Positions 17,493 through 25,773 of a stretch of DNA of 64,000 nt are shown here, one piece after another. The notes under the pieces are model-generated. The model was not told the DNA's origin. It did not search any database and saw only the letters and a list, made by a program, of their open reading frames with translations. Numbering within the stretch: position 1 is the first letter of the stretch; each line of letters opens with the position of its first letter. Source of the stretch: Anaerolinea thermolimosa (GTDB lineage Bacteria; Chloroflexota; Anaerolineae; Anaerolineales; Anaerolineaceae); contig NZ_DF967967.1 in the NCBI RefSeq assembly GCF_001050195.2, positions 19,255 to 83,254 of the forward strand, read 5' to 3'. The translations under genes were made by a program, and so were the position numbers.

Positions 17493-18168
17493 TTTTGTCG
17501 GGAAGCGCCTGGCTGGCCGCCTGCCCGACGTGCACCTGAACGAGCGCGGCCAGCAACAGGCCCTGGCGCTTGCGCAGGCACTTGCCGGGGCGCCTGTACG
17601 GGCCATTTACAGCAGTCCGCTGGAGCGTGCCCGCGAAACCGCCGCACCGCTGGCAGAGATGATGGGGCTTGAAGTGCTCATCGAGCCCGGGCTGAATGAG
17701 ATCGATGCGGGGCAGTGGCAGGGGCGGTTCCTTCGCCAGCTGCGCCGCCTCAAAGCCTGGAAAGCAGTGCAAAACCAGCCTGCGACCTTTCGCTTCCCCC
17801 AGGGAGAGACTTTTGCCGAGGCTCAGGCGCGCGCTGTCGAGGCGCTTCAGCGCATTGCGGAACGTCACCCCGATGAGCTGGTGGCCTGTTTCACTCATGC
17901 AGATGTCATTCGCCTGGTGACGGCCTATTTCCTTAACATGCCGCTGGATTCTTTCCAGCGTCTTGGGGCTGATACAGCCTCGATAACCGTGGTGCATCTC
18001 GGCAAAGATGGCCGGGTGGGGGTTCCGCGATTTAACCAGGTGGTGGGGTTTGTGTGGCTCGAAGAAAAGAAAAAGCCCGCCTCAGCAGGAAAGGCGGGCA
18101 GGCAACCCCGGCAGGGCTCTCCCTCCAATGGGAAGGAAAGCCCACCGGGCAAGAGCGCTACACCATGA
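17455..18168 (+). CDS. Histidine phosphatase (phosphoglycerate mutase-like)
   Basis: A 237-residue member of the histidine phosphatase superfamily. The catalytic motif LIRHGEN is at the N terminus, SSPLERARETA and CFTHADVIRLV carry the second Arg and His. The substrate cannot be told from sequence. The last about 30 residues (Lys/Pro/Gly/Ser-rich) are unlike the family and coincide with a terminator hairpin that serves the opposite strand, so this tail is probably unstructured. The start lies inside rarA, indicating co-expression. Confidence 0.88.
   Translation: MTTLILIRHGENDFVGKRLAGRLPDVHLNERGQQQALALAQALAGAPVRAIYSSPLERARETAAPLAEMMGLEVLIEPGLNEIDAGQWQGRFLRQLRRLKAWKAVQNQPATFRFPQGETFAEAQARAVEALQRIAERHPDELVACFTHADVIRLVTAYFLNMPLDSFQRLGADTASITVVHLGKDGRVGVPRFNQVVGFVWLEEKKKPASAGKAGRQPRQGSPSNGKESPPGKSATP
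18066..18099 (-). terminator. Rho-independent terminator of the M50 gene, inside the phosphatase coding region
   Basis: Read on the minus strand: GCCCGCCT, a 9-nt loop, AGGCGGGC, then a T-rich run (18066-18074). It lies about 60 bp past the M50 protease stop. On the plus strand it is within the last 35 codons of the phosphatase. Confidence 0.8.
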
Positions 18169-19354
18169 TGAGTGGGACGGGGATGAACACCAGCAGGAAT
18201 ACGATCAGTGCCACAATGGCCAGGAGCTTCCGGGGTGTGTCCAGGGGGGTGATCTCGTCCAGGGGTTCGGCGTAGGCACGCCCGAAGAGGAAGATCAGCA
18301 CAGCCCACAACCACCAGCCCGACCAGAAAAACCCCAGAGCAACCAGCAATACCAGCACCACCGGCAGAAGCCGTGCGGCGCGTTTGCGTCCGAGCAACAC
18401 ATAAAGCACGTGCCCGCCATCCAGCTGCCCTGCGGGGATGAGGTTAAGCGAAGTGATCAACATGCCACCCCAACCTGCCCAGGCCACCGGATGGATGGTG
18501 ACATCAATCCCGCCGAAGGGGAAGGGCTGCCCGGTAAAGAAATATCTCAGCCAGTAAAGTAATACAGGGGTGTTGCCGTAATCGGCGGGGGCCGGGAGCC
18601 ACTGGCCAAAACGCAGATACTTCAGGAAGAGGTAAAGCAGGGAGTTCCCTTCCATGGTGATTTGAGGGGTCGCGCCTGGCGATGCCGGCAGGCGGCTGAG
18701 GGTGGAGAGCGAAAGGCCGATCGTCAGCACCAGGATGGTCACCACCAGCCCGGCCAGCGGCCCGGCCAGGCCGATATCCAGGAGCACACGGCGGTTCTTG
18801 GGCTGTTCCTTCATATTGATGAACGCGCCAAAAGTTCCAAAAAGGCTGACAAAAGGCATGGGGATGAAGTAGGGCAGGCTGACCCGCACCCCGTGATAGC
18901 GCCCCACCAGAAAGTGCCCGAATTCGTGGGCCGTCATGATGGCCAGGAAGCTCACCGTGAAAGGCACAGCAGCCAGCAGAAGCCGGGGCAGGGTGGGCTG
19001 GGCGTTTTCAGGCAGGCCGGCAGGTGCGAAGAGAGCCCCTGAGATTAACACACTGATCAAGGTGGCGATGAAAAGAAATACATTGACGCGCGGATTCCCG
19101 GTCTGGGGGCGTTCTCGCTGGGGGACGATGAGCACGGCATGGCGGTCGCCGTCCCAGCGGAACAGTGGCATGAGGTGGTAGGGCTTGAGCAGATCGCTCA
19201 ATTGATCATAAGCTGCGGCAGTATCTTCGTTGTAGAGGCGCCCGCGGTAACGCTGCAGGAAAGGATCCTTCTCTCCGCCGATGGTTTTATCTTCGATGCG
19301 GAGAACCCGTCCGACGAGCATATCAATGGAAAGTTCATCATAACCGATATTCAT
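18158..19354 (-). CDS. M50-family membrane metalloprotease (site-2 protease type)
   Basis: A 398-residue integral membrane protein with about seven hydrophobic segments. The zinc motif HEFGH is at 143-147 and the third ligand motif is LIPAGQLDGGH near residue 305, so both halves of the S2P active site are present. The N-terminal about 85 residues are soluble. The start at ATG 19354 has GAGGAAGG upstream; the frame stays open further, but that region holds tRNA-Sec. The 3' end overlaps the phosphatase by 11 bp in convergent orientation. Substrate unknown. Confidence 0.9.
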   Translation of the reverse strand: MNIGYDELSIDMLVGRVLRIEDKTIGGEKDPFLQRYRGRLYNEDTAAAYDQLSDLLKPYHLMPLFRWDGDRHAVLIVPQRERPQTGNPRVNVFLFIATLISVLISGALFAPAGLPENAQPTLPRLLLAAVPFTVSFLAIMTAHEFGHFLVGRYHGVRVSLPYFIPMPFVSLFGTFGAFINMKEQPKNRRVLLDIGLAGPLAGLVVTILVLTIGLSLSTLSRLPASPGATPQITMEGNSLLYLFLKYLRFGQWLPAPADYGNTPVLLYWLRYFFTGQPFPFGGIDVTIHPVAWAGWGGMLITSLNLIPAGQLDGGHVLYVLLGRKRAARLLPVVLVLLVALGFFWSGWWLWAVLIFLFGRAYAEPLDEITPLDTPRKLLAIVALIVFLLVFIPVPLIMV

Positions 19355-19493
19355 GGAATGATCCTTCCTCGGATGATCATGATGTAAACCATTATAACGC
19401 TCTGGCGGGTGAATGAAGGGCACCGGTCGACCGGGAAACAGGGCCGGTGAGGAACCCGGAGAGCGTATCAGGCCATGAAGGTGCTGGAGCGAG

Positions 19494-19587
19494 CGGGAAT
19501 GGATGGGAGTCGAACCCACCGCGGCCCGCAACGCGACCCGCCAACGGTTTTGAAGACCGCGAAGCCCACCGGGGCTCATCCATCCCC
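19494..19587 (-). tRNA. selC: tRNA-Sec (anticodon UCA)
   Basis: A 94-nt gene with the special selenocysteine tRNA shape: an 8-bp acceptor stem (GGGGATGG with CCATTCCC, one G-U), a 6-bp D stem (GAGCCC/GGGCTT), anticodon loop CTTCAAA with UCA, a long variable arm, and T loop TTCGACT. Discriminator is G and CCA is not encoded. The acceptor and D-stem lengths separate it from tRNA-Ser and suppressor tRNAs. It decodes UGA as selenocysteine with SelB; selA, selB and selD are not in this window. The UGA-containing gene at 37877-38128 is a fitting target. Confidence 0.93.
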
Positions 19588-19593
19588 GGATTA

Positions 19594-19622
19594 AGCATAC
19601 CTGATGGGTGCGAATACGTCAA
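19594..19622 (-). promoter_or_regulatory. Promoter of the tRNA-Sec gene
   Basis: On the minus strand: TTGACG (19617-19622), a 17-bp spacer and TATGCT (19594-19599). The mature tRNA begins 7 nt after the hexamer, so transcription could start at or very near the tRNA 5' end. Confidence 0.7.
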
Positions 19623-19741
19623 CCGTTGACGTTGGAACGACCGGTTTCCGGGCACTGGTGGCAGAGAAACGCCAAACCCGGATTACCCCCTGATTAAAAA
19701 AACTGCCTTCGATCCAAAATGCACAGCTCATTGATCCATGA

Positions 19742-19786
19742 TATAATAGCCTTCTGGTCACTGAAGCCGGTGACCAGATATTTTTT
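19742..19786 (+). promoter_or_regulatory. Promoter directly followed by terminator-like hairpin in the ligase leader
   Basis: TATAAT (19742-19747) is followed after 5 bp by a 9-bp stem (TCTGGTCAC, 19753-19761, with 19770-19778), an 8-nt loop and a T-tract (19780-19786), then the ribosome site and ATG at 19809. The hairpin would be at the extreme 5' end of the mRNA. It could stabilise the transcript or act as an attenuator. Confidence 0.5.
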
Positions 19787-19808
19787 GCCGTAAAGAGGAA
19801 ATAAAACG

Positions 19809-21014
19809 ATGGACCTGCAAAAGTTGTTTGAACAAGAACAGGAGCAAGAAGCCGAGAAGCCTCCCAGTCTTCGTCCGCGACCGGCCCGACCCTGGCGGGT
19901 GGCTGTGATTGCGAACGTGAAGGGGGAGACAGCACTGCCATTCGATGCCCCGCCGGATGCCGGAGCGGAATTTGATCGAAGAGAAACGGTTCAGTCCATT
20001 CAGGACGCCATCGAATCTGACGGACATTCCACCCGATTTTTATCAGCCGATCATACCCTGCTCGATACCCTGCGCGAATATCACCCGGATATCTGCTTCA
20101 ACATTGCCGAAGGGATTATGGGTGACTCGCGAGAGGCCCAGGTGCCGGCACTGCTGGAGATGCTGCGCATCCCGTATACGGCTTCGCGCGTGCTGGCCAA
20201 TGCCATCGGGTTGGATAAGACCTTAACCAAGCGTATCTGGCGCGACCAGGGCCTGCCCACCGCGCCTTTCCAGGAGTTTATCACCGGCAGTGAACCGCTC
20301 GATCCTGATTTGCACTTTCCGCTTTTTGTCAAACCGGCGCGGGAGGGCACCGGCATGGGTATGGATGAGCACTCCATTGTGGAGAATGAGGTGCAGTTGC
20401 GTCGGCGGGTGAACTGGATCATCCAGTCCTATAAACAGCCTGCGCTGGTCGAAGCCTATCTCCCCGGGCGCGAGTTTACGGTGGGGGTGCTTGGCCGGAC
20501 AGATGCCCCACAATGGGCGTACAACCCCACCCTTTACCGGGCGGATGGGTTTCACCGGTTCCCGATTTTAGAAGTGGACAACTCCAATACCATCACGCCG
20601 GGCGTTTATGGCCACCTGGCCAAGACGCTTCATCCCGGAGAAGCTGGGGTGCCCGGCTTTCTGTGCCCGGCGCCGATCGACGCTACGCTGGCCGAGACAC
20701 TGAGTGGGCTGGCGATCCGCGCGCATCAGGCCATTGGCGCGCTGGATGTGTCGCGGGTGGATATTCGCCTGGATGGCGAGGGGCATCCTCGCCTGCTGGA
20801 GATCAACACCCTGCCCGGGCTGACGCCCGGCTTCAGTGATCTGTGTGTTATCGCACAGGCTGAGGGCATCTCGTACCGCGATCTCATCCTGGAAATTCTC
20901 TATCTGGGAGCGTCGCGTTTCGGTTTGCTGGTTCAGCCACAGCGGGTATTGAGGGCCACCCTGCGTGCGTCAGAAGTGCATCCGGTAGGGGTGCAGGTTT
21001 CGGCAAAAGTGTAG
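19809..21014 (+). CDS. D-alanine--D-alanine ligase-like ATP-grasp protein
   Basis: A 401-residue ATP-grasp enzyme. The ATP loop FVKPAREGTGMGM, the region ALVEAYLPGREFTVGVLG and the metal/substrate segment VDIRLDGEGHPRLLEINTLPGLTPGFSDL match the D-Ala-D-Ala ligase family. The first about 28 residues are charged and extra. Because the family also includes other D-amino-acid and peptide ligases, the substrate is not certain. The ATG follows AGAGGAAAT. It is preceded by a 5' hairpin and followed by a strong terminator, so it is a single-gene unit. Confidence 0.8.
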   Translation: MDLQKLFEQEQEQEAEKPPSLRPRPARPWRVAVIANVKGETALPFDAPPDAGAEFDRRETVQSIQDAIESDGHSTRFLSADHTLLDTLREYHPDICFNIAEGIMGDSREAQVPALLEMLRIPYTASRVLANAIGLDKTLTKRIWRDQGLPTAPFQEFITGSEPLDPDLHFPLFVKPAREGTGMGMDEHSIVENEVQLRRRVNWIIQSYKQPALVEAYLPGREFTVGVLGRTDAPQWAYNPTLYRADGFHRFPILEVDNSNTITPGVYGHLAKTLHPGEAGVPGFLCPAPIDATLAETLSGLAIRAHQAIGALDVSRVDIRLDGEGHPRLLEINTLPGLTPGFSDLCVIAQAEGISYRDLILEILYLGASRFGLLVQPQRVLRATLRASEVHPVGVQVSAKV

Positions 21015-21032
21015 GTTGTTTTGAGATATCCG

Positions 21033-21069
21033 GCCCGATCCGGGAAGTTTCCGGGTCGGGCATTTTTTT
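21033..21069 (+). terminator. Rho-independent terminator after the ATP-grasp gene
   Basis: GCCCGATCCGGG pairs with TCCGGGTCGGGC over a 5-6 nt loop, followed by ATTTTTTTA. Confidence 0.9.
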
Positions 21070-21178
21070 ATGAGGAAGGATGGCCCGAGCCCTGTTGTGA
21101 GGAAGGGGCAGGGTTTGGGCCGCGCGATAACCACTTTCTGAAGCTAATTGAGATAGAATCGGTGATGGGGAGGTGTGC

Positions 21179-21592
21179 ATGAGCGAAATCGATGAGTTTT
21201 TAGCCCGCCCGCTTCTGGCGCGGCTGGCCACGGCTGACCCTGATACCCTCCAGCCGCATGTGGTGCCTGTCTGGTACGGCTGGGATGGGCAGGGGTTATG
21301 GATCAGTGCGTTTCGCAGTACCCGCAAGGTCAAAGAATTGATGAGGAATCCGCGGTGTTCCATTGTCATTGATGTGGATGGCCCCACTTCCGGACTGCGT
21401 GCCGTGCTCATGGAAGGTGAGGCCAGGCTGGTGACCACCCCACCCGAACTCCTGCGCGAGAAGACCACCTGGGTTTATGCGCGTTATCTCGGCCCGCAGG
21501 GGGTGCTGGAAGCTGAGCCGCAATCGTGGATTGAAGACCCGGAGAACCTGCTGATTCATTTGAAACCTTCGTTGATCAAGACCTGGAAGTGA
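21179..21592 (+). CDS. PPOX-class (pyridoxamine oxidase-like) flavin/F420 protein
   Basis: A 137-residue split-barrel protein of the pyridoxamine 5'-phosphate oxidase superfamily: LATADPDTLQPHVVPVWYGWDG, LWISAFRSTRKVKELMRNPRCSIVID and a C-terminal LKPSLIKTWK. Such proteins bind FMN or F420; the ring substrate is not predictable here. The ATG at 21179 follows GGGGAGG; an in-frame GTG at 21173 overlaps this site. Convergent with the large regulator. Confidence 0.85.
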   Translation: MSEIDEFLARPLLARLATADPDTLQPHVVPVWYGWDGQGLWISAFRSTRKVKELMRNPRCSIVIDVDGPTSGLRAVLMEGEARLVTTPPELLREKTTWVYARYLGPQGVLEAEPQSWIEDPENLLIHLKPSLIKTWK

Positions 21593-21644
21593 AATCTTAC
21601 GATTGGAGCTGGAGCGGGGAGAAGGGATTGGCCTGTGGTCTCGA

Positions 21645-24600
21645 TCAACGGATGAGGCTCTGGTAGAGTTGCTGGGTCTGGGGGCTGGGAGGTGTGCCGT
21701 ATTCCTCCTGAAGCATCCTGGTGCAGGTTTCGTAGAGCCGAATCACCCCGGCGCGGTTTCCCCGACCGGCGTGGATGAGCATTCCCAGGCGGTAAGCATC
21801 TTCAAGGCAGGCATCTTCTGCGAGCATGCGCTCCACACAATTCAGGGCGGCATCGAATTGATGCCGTTCCAGCTCCAGCATGCCCAGCCTGAGCAGGGCA
21901 TCCAGATACCGCTGGTGTAACCGCTGGCGTTCAGGCAGTGCCCAGCTCTCTTTCAGGTCGGGGAGAAAAACCCCCCGGTAGACCTTCAACGCGGCGCGGT
22001 AATGATGGATTTTCTGTTCTGCGTCTCCGGAACGGGCGGCCAGGTCAAGTTCGCGCTGAAAGATTTCACTGTCCTCTTCATAATCCAGACTGCGGTTAAA
22101 GCGGTAGATTTCATCCTCGAAGAGGATGGCTTCTTTGCCCACCGCCCGGCGCACGCGGTAAATGTAATTTTTGAAACGAATTTTTAGCTCGTCGGGAGAT
22201 GCATCGGGCCAGAGGATGGCCCCAATTTCTTCTTTGGTCAGGCCTTCGGGATGGAACACAAGGAGGAGGAAGAGATCGCGCGTGCTCTGGGTTGTCCAAT
22301 CGGTGAGGGTGAGGGTGTGCCCGTTGACTTTGATCTGCACGCGCCCCAGGGTGTGGATGATGAGCCTGGGAGGGCCGGAGGCAACCATTTGCGATTGCCG
22401 CCGTAACTGACGGCGCAGGGCGGGAATGCGCTGGTCAAAGGCATCGATGAGTGCCAGCAGGCTGCCAACCGGACGTTCGAAGAGGCTGTCAGTGCGTAAA
22501 GCCGCCAGATGGTCGCGCACTTCTCGCCCGGCCACAAGCACCGGGGTGCGGGCGTTTTCATCCAGCGCGGCGATGGAAGCCTTTTGAATGTGGGAGAACG
22601 CCGCGTCGCGGTGTTTCAGAGAAGCATGCGCCACCGCAAGGTAAAGGTGTGCCACCATGCTTTCGGCGCGTCGTCCTTCCCGCTCAAAGTAGGTCAGAGC
22701 TTCCGTCAGGTCGGTGGTTGCGGCAGTGTAATCGCCCCGGCTGGCGGCCATCTTGCCCCGCTCCAGACGGCACAGATTTACCTGGTAAGCCGAACCGCTC
22801 TGACTGGCGGCCTGCCAGGAACTTTCGATCAGCCGCTGGGCGTGTTCGGTGTGGTTCATCTGACGCGAGAGGGAGGCTTCCATCAGGTCGAGGTAGAAAG
22901 TGAGGAAGCGATCATTGACCCGCAACGCGATGGCACGTGCCTGACGGTAGGCATCCTGGGCTTCTTCAAAGGCACTCAGGTCGCGGTAGAGATCGCCCAG
23001 GCTGACCAGAGCGTAGGCTTCCAGGCGGATGAACCCCCCGATGCGCGCATACTGGACGGCTTTTTCAAAAGAAGATGCGGCATCTTCGAAGGCCCCGCGC
23101 CAGTGCTGTAAGACGCCAAGGTTGTTGAGCACATTCCCCTGCCAGATGAGATTGCCACGGGCTTCGTAATATTGAAGCGCCTTCCGATAAGCGCGTTCTG
23201 CTCCGGGAAAATCTCCCAGGGCGCGCGCCACCACGCCCAGCTGCATGGAGGTTTTGGCCACACTTTCTTCATCTCCGATTTGTTCGAAAGCCTCAATGGA
23301 GCGTACCAGCCAGGCCTGAGACTCGGCCAGGTTGCCGAGGTGAAAGTGGGCACTGCCAATGCCTGCCAGGGCATCGGCGGCTACGGCAGTGGCTTCCGGG
23401 AGCTGTCGGGCAATTTCATAAGCCCGGCGCATGTCATCCAGCGATTGTCTGTACTGGCCCGCCAGTTTATGTGCCGTGGCTTTGCGGGTGAGTGTGCGCG
23501 CGAGGTTGAAGAGGTCGCCGGTTTGTTCAAATGCCTGGCTGGCCTCGGTGAGCAGTGAAACCCCCTCTTCGCTGCGCCCGTTGATGGCGGCTATTGCCCC
23601 CTTCAGGGAGAGCAGGGTGGGGCGGACTTGAACACCCTGGGGGAGGGACTCGATCCATTCGGCCAGGGTGGTAATCTGCCCGCGGGCAATGAGGTCTGCG
23701 CCGGCCTGTTCGATCAAACGCGCCATTTCCTCGATGCGCCCGAGCTGTCGATATACCTGGTAACTGCGTTCCCACTCACCGCGTTCGGCCCAGGTTCTGG
23801 CGAGGTTGAGCTGGATCTGTTCCGCCTCAAGCGGGTAAAGTTGCTTCATGCGGTCTTGCAGGAAATCGCGGAACAGGTGGTGATAACGCAGGAAAACCGG
23901 GTCTTCACCGATGGGTTGAATGAAGAGGTTGGCGTGCAGGGCGGCTGTAATCAGCTCGTGCCAGTGATTATCACCGCCTGTAAGCGGCCCGATGACCTTC
24001 TGACAGAGGTCAGCATCAAATTCCTCCAGGAGGGAGGTGCGCAGGAGGAACTGCTGCATGGGCAGGGGCTGGCGCTCCAGCACCTGGCGGGCAAGGTATT
24101 CGTACAGCCCCACACCTGGCACCCGGGCACTGCCTTTCTTTTCACCCGTTTGGCCGCTTCTTGCCTGCCGACTGAGAAGCAGGCCGGTGATCCATCCTTC
24201 GGTTTCAGTGGCCAGGCGGGCCACTTCGTTCTCTGAAAGGTGCAGGTGAAAGTTGCGCAGCCATAGCTCGCGGATTTCATCCGGTTGAAAGGCAAGTTCC
24301 TCAAAAGAAAGTCCGGCTACCTGAGAGCGCGCCACCAGCAGAGGCATGTCGGGCAGGTTGAGCAGGGTGCGCGAGGCGATGATGAAGTGACAGTTCTCAT
24401 CAACGCTCTGGATGAGCTGGTTGAGCAGTCCCGTCACCGGGCGGCTGTCTTCAATGAGATGGTAGTCGTCGAGGACGATGGCAAAATGTTCGCGGGTGGT
24501 TTCGTAGAGATCGTTGGCGATGAGCGAGGCCAGGGATTCGAGGCTGATTTGTTGCTGATCCAGATTCTGGATGGCCGCCATGCTGGTGTGCCCAAAGGAT

Positions 24601-24878
24601 TCAAAGCGGCGCTGAACCGAAGCAATGAGGTGGGCACAGAAGCGTTGAAGGTCCTGGTCATAGGCATCGAGCGATAGCCAGCAGATGGGGAGTTTCCCGG
24701 TGGTGGCAAAGTCAACCAGAAGGGAGGTCTTGCCGTATCCGGCAGGAGCGGCGACGATGATCAGGCGGGCATCCATCCAGTCGGTTAACAGTTGAATCAG
24801 CCGCGGGCGCGGCAAAATATCCTCGCGCCTGCGGGGAATGAGGATTTTCGTGGTGAGGATGGGTAGCCTGCTATTCAT
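21645..24878 (-). CDS. Large MalT-type STAND ATPase regulator with C-terminal BTAD domain
   Basis: A 1077-residue regulator. Residues about 35-350 are the nucleotide-binding module (Walker A APAGYGKTS at 44-52, Walker B FAIVLDDYHLIED). About 390-800 are tetratricopeptide repeats. About 845-920 form an OmpR-type winged helix (LLVFHPEGLTKEEIGAILWPD), followed by a bacterial transcriptional activator (BTAD) TPR region to the end. In MalT the DNA-binding domain is LuxR-type; here it is the SARP/BTAD type. The inducer and targets are unknown. No ribosome site is clear; the N terminus aligns with the family pattern TTKILIPRRR. Confidence 0.9.
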   Translation of the reverse strand: MNSRLPILTTKILIPRRREDILPRPRLIQLLTDWMDARLIIVAAPAGYGKTSLLVDFATTGKLPICWLSLDAYDQDLQRFCAHLIASVQRRFESFGHTSMAAIQNLDQQQISLESLASLIANDLYETTREHFAIVLDDYHLIEDSRPVTGLLNQLIQSVDENCHFIIASRTLLNLPDMPLLVARSQVAGLSFEELAFQPDEIRELWLRNFHLHLSENEVARLATETEGWITGLLLSRQARSGQTGEKKGSARVPGVGLYEYLARQVLERQPLPMQQFLLRTSLLEEFDADLCQKVIGPLTGGDNHWHELITAALHANLFIQPIGEDPVFLRYHHLFRDFLQDRMKQLYPLEAEQIQLNLARTWAERGEWERSYQVYRQLGRIEEMARLIEQAGADLIARGQITTLAEWIESLPQGVQVRPTLLSLKGAIAAINGRSEEGVSLLTEASQAFEQTGDLFNLARTLTRKATAHKLAGQYRQSLDDMRRAYEIARQLPEATAVAADALAGIGSAHFHLGNLAESQAWLVRSIEAFEQIGDEESVAKTSMQLGVVARALGDFPGAERAYRKALQYYEARGNLIWQGNVLNNLGVLQHWRGAFEDAASSFEKAVQYARIGGFIRLEAYALVSLGDLYRDLSAFEEAQDAYRQARAIALRVNDRFLTFYLDLMEASLSRQMNHTEHAQRLIESSWQAASQSGSAYQVNLCRLERGKMAASRGDYTAATTDLTEALTYFEREGRRAESMVAHLYLAVAHASLKHRDAAFSHIQKASIAALDENARTPVLVAGREVRDHLAALRTDSLFERPVGSLLALIDAFDQRIPALRRQLRRQSQMVASGPPRLIIHTLGRVQIKVNGHTLTLTDWTTQSTRDLFLLLVFHPEGLTKEEIGAILWPDASPDELKIRFKNYIYRVRRAVGKEAILFEDEIYRFNRSLDYEEDSEIFQRELDLAARSGDAEQKIHHYRAALKVYRGVFLPDLKESWALPERQRLHQRYLDALLRLGMLELERHQFDAALNCVERMLAEDACLEDAYRLGMLIHAGRGNRAGVIRLYETCTRMLQEEYGTPPSPQTQQLYQSLIR

Positions 24879-25004
24879 TCAAATGGGCTGCTTCCAGAGC
24901 GAGGGTGTGGGAGGCCTGTCAATGAGGTGCAAGGATTTATCTATACCACGGGCAATACTTTTATTATAGTGATTTCGAGAACACACTCCAGCATTTGAAT
25001 GGGA

Positions 25005-25010
25005 TAAAAT
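25005..25010 (+). promoter_or_regulatory. -10 element for a leaderless Mut7-C transcript
   Basis: TAAAAT, 6 nt, then ATG at 25017, with no Shine-Dalgarno upstream. Confidence 0.45.
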
Positions 25011-25016
25011 TAATCC

Positions 25017-25739
25017 ATGCCCTGGGTTACGTTATCTTTCGATCCGGCTCTGGCGGTCTTGCTCCCACCGGAATACCGTGATGGGCCGTTCCGGCGGCGT
25101 TTTCGCGGCCAGGTGACGGTGAAACACCTGGTTGAATCGCTGGGGGTGCCCCATACCGAGGTGGGTCAGGTGCGGATTAACGGTAGAGAAGCGCCGCTCG
25201 ATGCCCTGTTGCGGAGCGGTGACCACCTGGAGGTCTTCCCACCTTTGCCGTCGGCGGGCAGGGAGCCGCCGGTTTTACCGCGTTTTGTGCTGGATAATCA
25301 CCTGGGCCGCCTGGCGGCGTTGCTCCGCCTGCTCGGATTCGATGCCCTTTACCGCAATGATTTTCAGGATGAGGAGCTGGCAGAAATTGCCAGCTCTGGC
25401 GAACGCATTTTACTCACCCGCGACCACCGTCTGCTCATGCGAAAGGCTGTAGAACGCGGATACTGGGTGCGCAGTCTGAAGCCTGAGGAACAGGTGCGAG
25501 AAGTGGTGCGGCGGTTTCAGCTGGCGGGGTACGTTCAACCTTTCCGGCGCTGTCCGCGTTGTAATACGCCGCTGGAGCCGGTCGAAAAGGAGGCCATCCT
25601 CGACCGTCTGCAGCCGCTTACCCGGCAGTACTACGACGAATTTCATCGCTGTCCGGGATGCGGGCAAATTTACTGGAAAGGTTCTCATTACGAGCGCATT
25701 CGTGCCCGGCTTGACCGAATTCTGCAAGAAGGCTCATGA
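25017..25739 (+). CDS. Mut7-C RNase-like protein with N-terminal ubiquitin-like domain
   Basis: A 240-residue protein. Residues about 1-80 are a ThiS/MoaD-like beta-grasp domain of the Mut7-C-associated type (VRINGREAPLDALLRSGDHLEVFPPL). Residues about 88-235 are the Mut7-C PIN-like domain with acids D93 (FVLDNHLGRL) and D135 (LLTRDHRLL) and a zinc ribbon C179/C182 and C212/C215. RNA cleavage is predicted from the PIN-like fold. The beta-grasp part lacks a terminal Gly-Gly, so conjugation is unlikely. Its stop codon lies in a bidirectional terminator hairpin. Confidence 0.87.
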   Translation: MPWVTLSFDPALAVLLPPEYRDGPFRRRFRGQVTVKHLVESLGVPHTEVGQVRINGREAPLDALLRSGDHLEVFPPLPSAGREPPVLPRFVLDNHLGRLAALLRLLGFDALYRNDFQDEELAEIASSGERILLTRDHRLLMRKAVERGYWVRSLKPEEQVREVVRRFQLAGYVQPFRRCPRCNTPLEPVEKEAILDRLQPLTRQYYDEFHRCPGCGQIYWKGSHYERIRARLDRILQEGS

Positions 25740-25769
25740 GGGGCAGCCACACCGGGCTGCCCCTCATGA
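25734..25769. terminator. Bidirectional terminator hairpin between Mut7-C and GH13 genes
   Basis: A perfect 15-bp inverted repeat (TCATGAGGGGCAGCC and its complement) with a 6-nt loop between two converging genes. The Mut7-C stop codon is in the left arm. Confidence 0.8.
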
Positions 25770-25773
25770 AATG

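Noticed and set aside
19355..19579. N-terminal extension of the M50 protease to 19579
   Set aside because: The added residues are low in family similarity and the DNA is the tRNA-Sec gene; ATG 19354 has a proper ribosome site.
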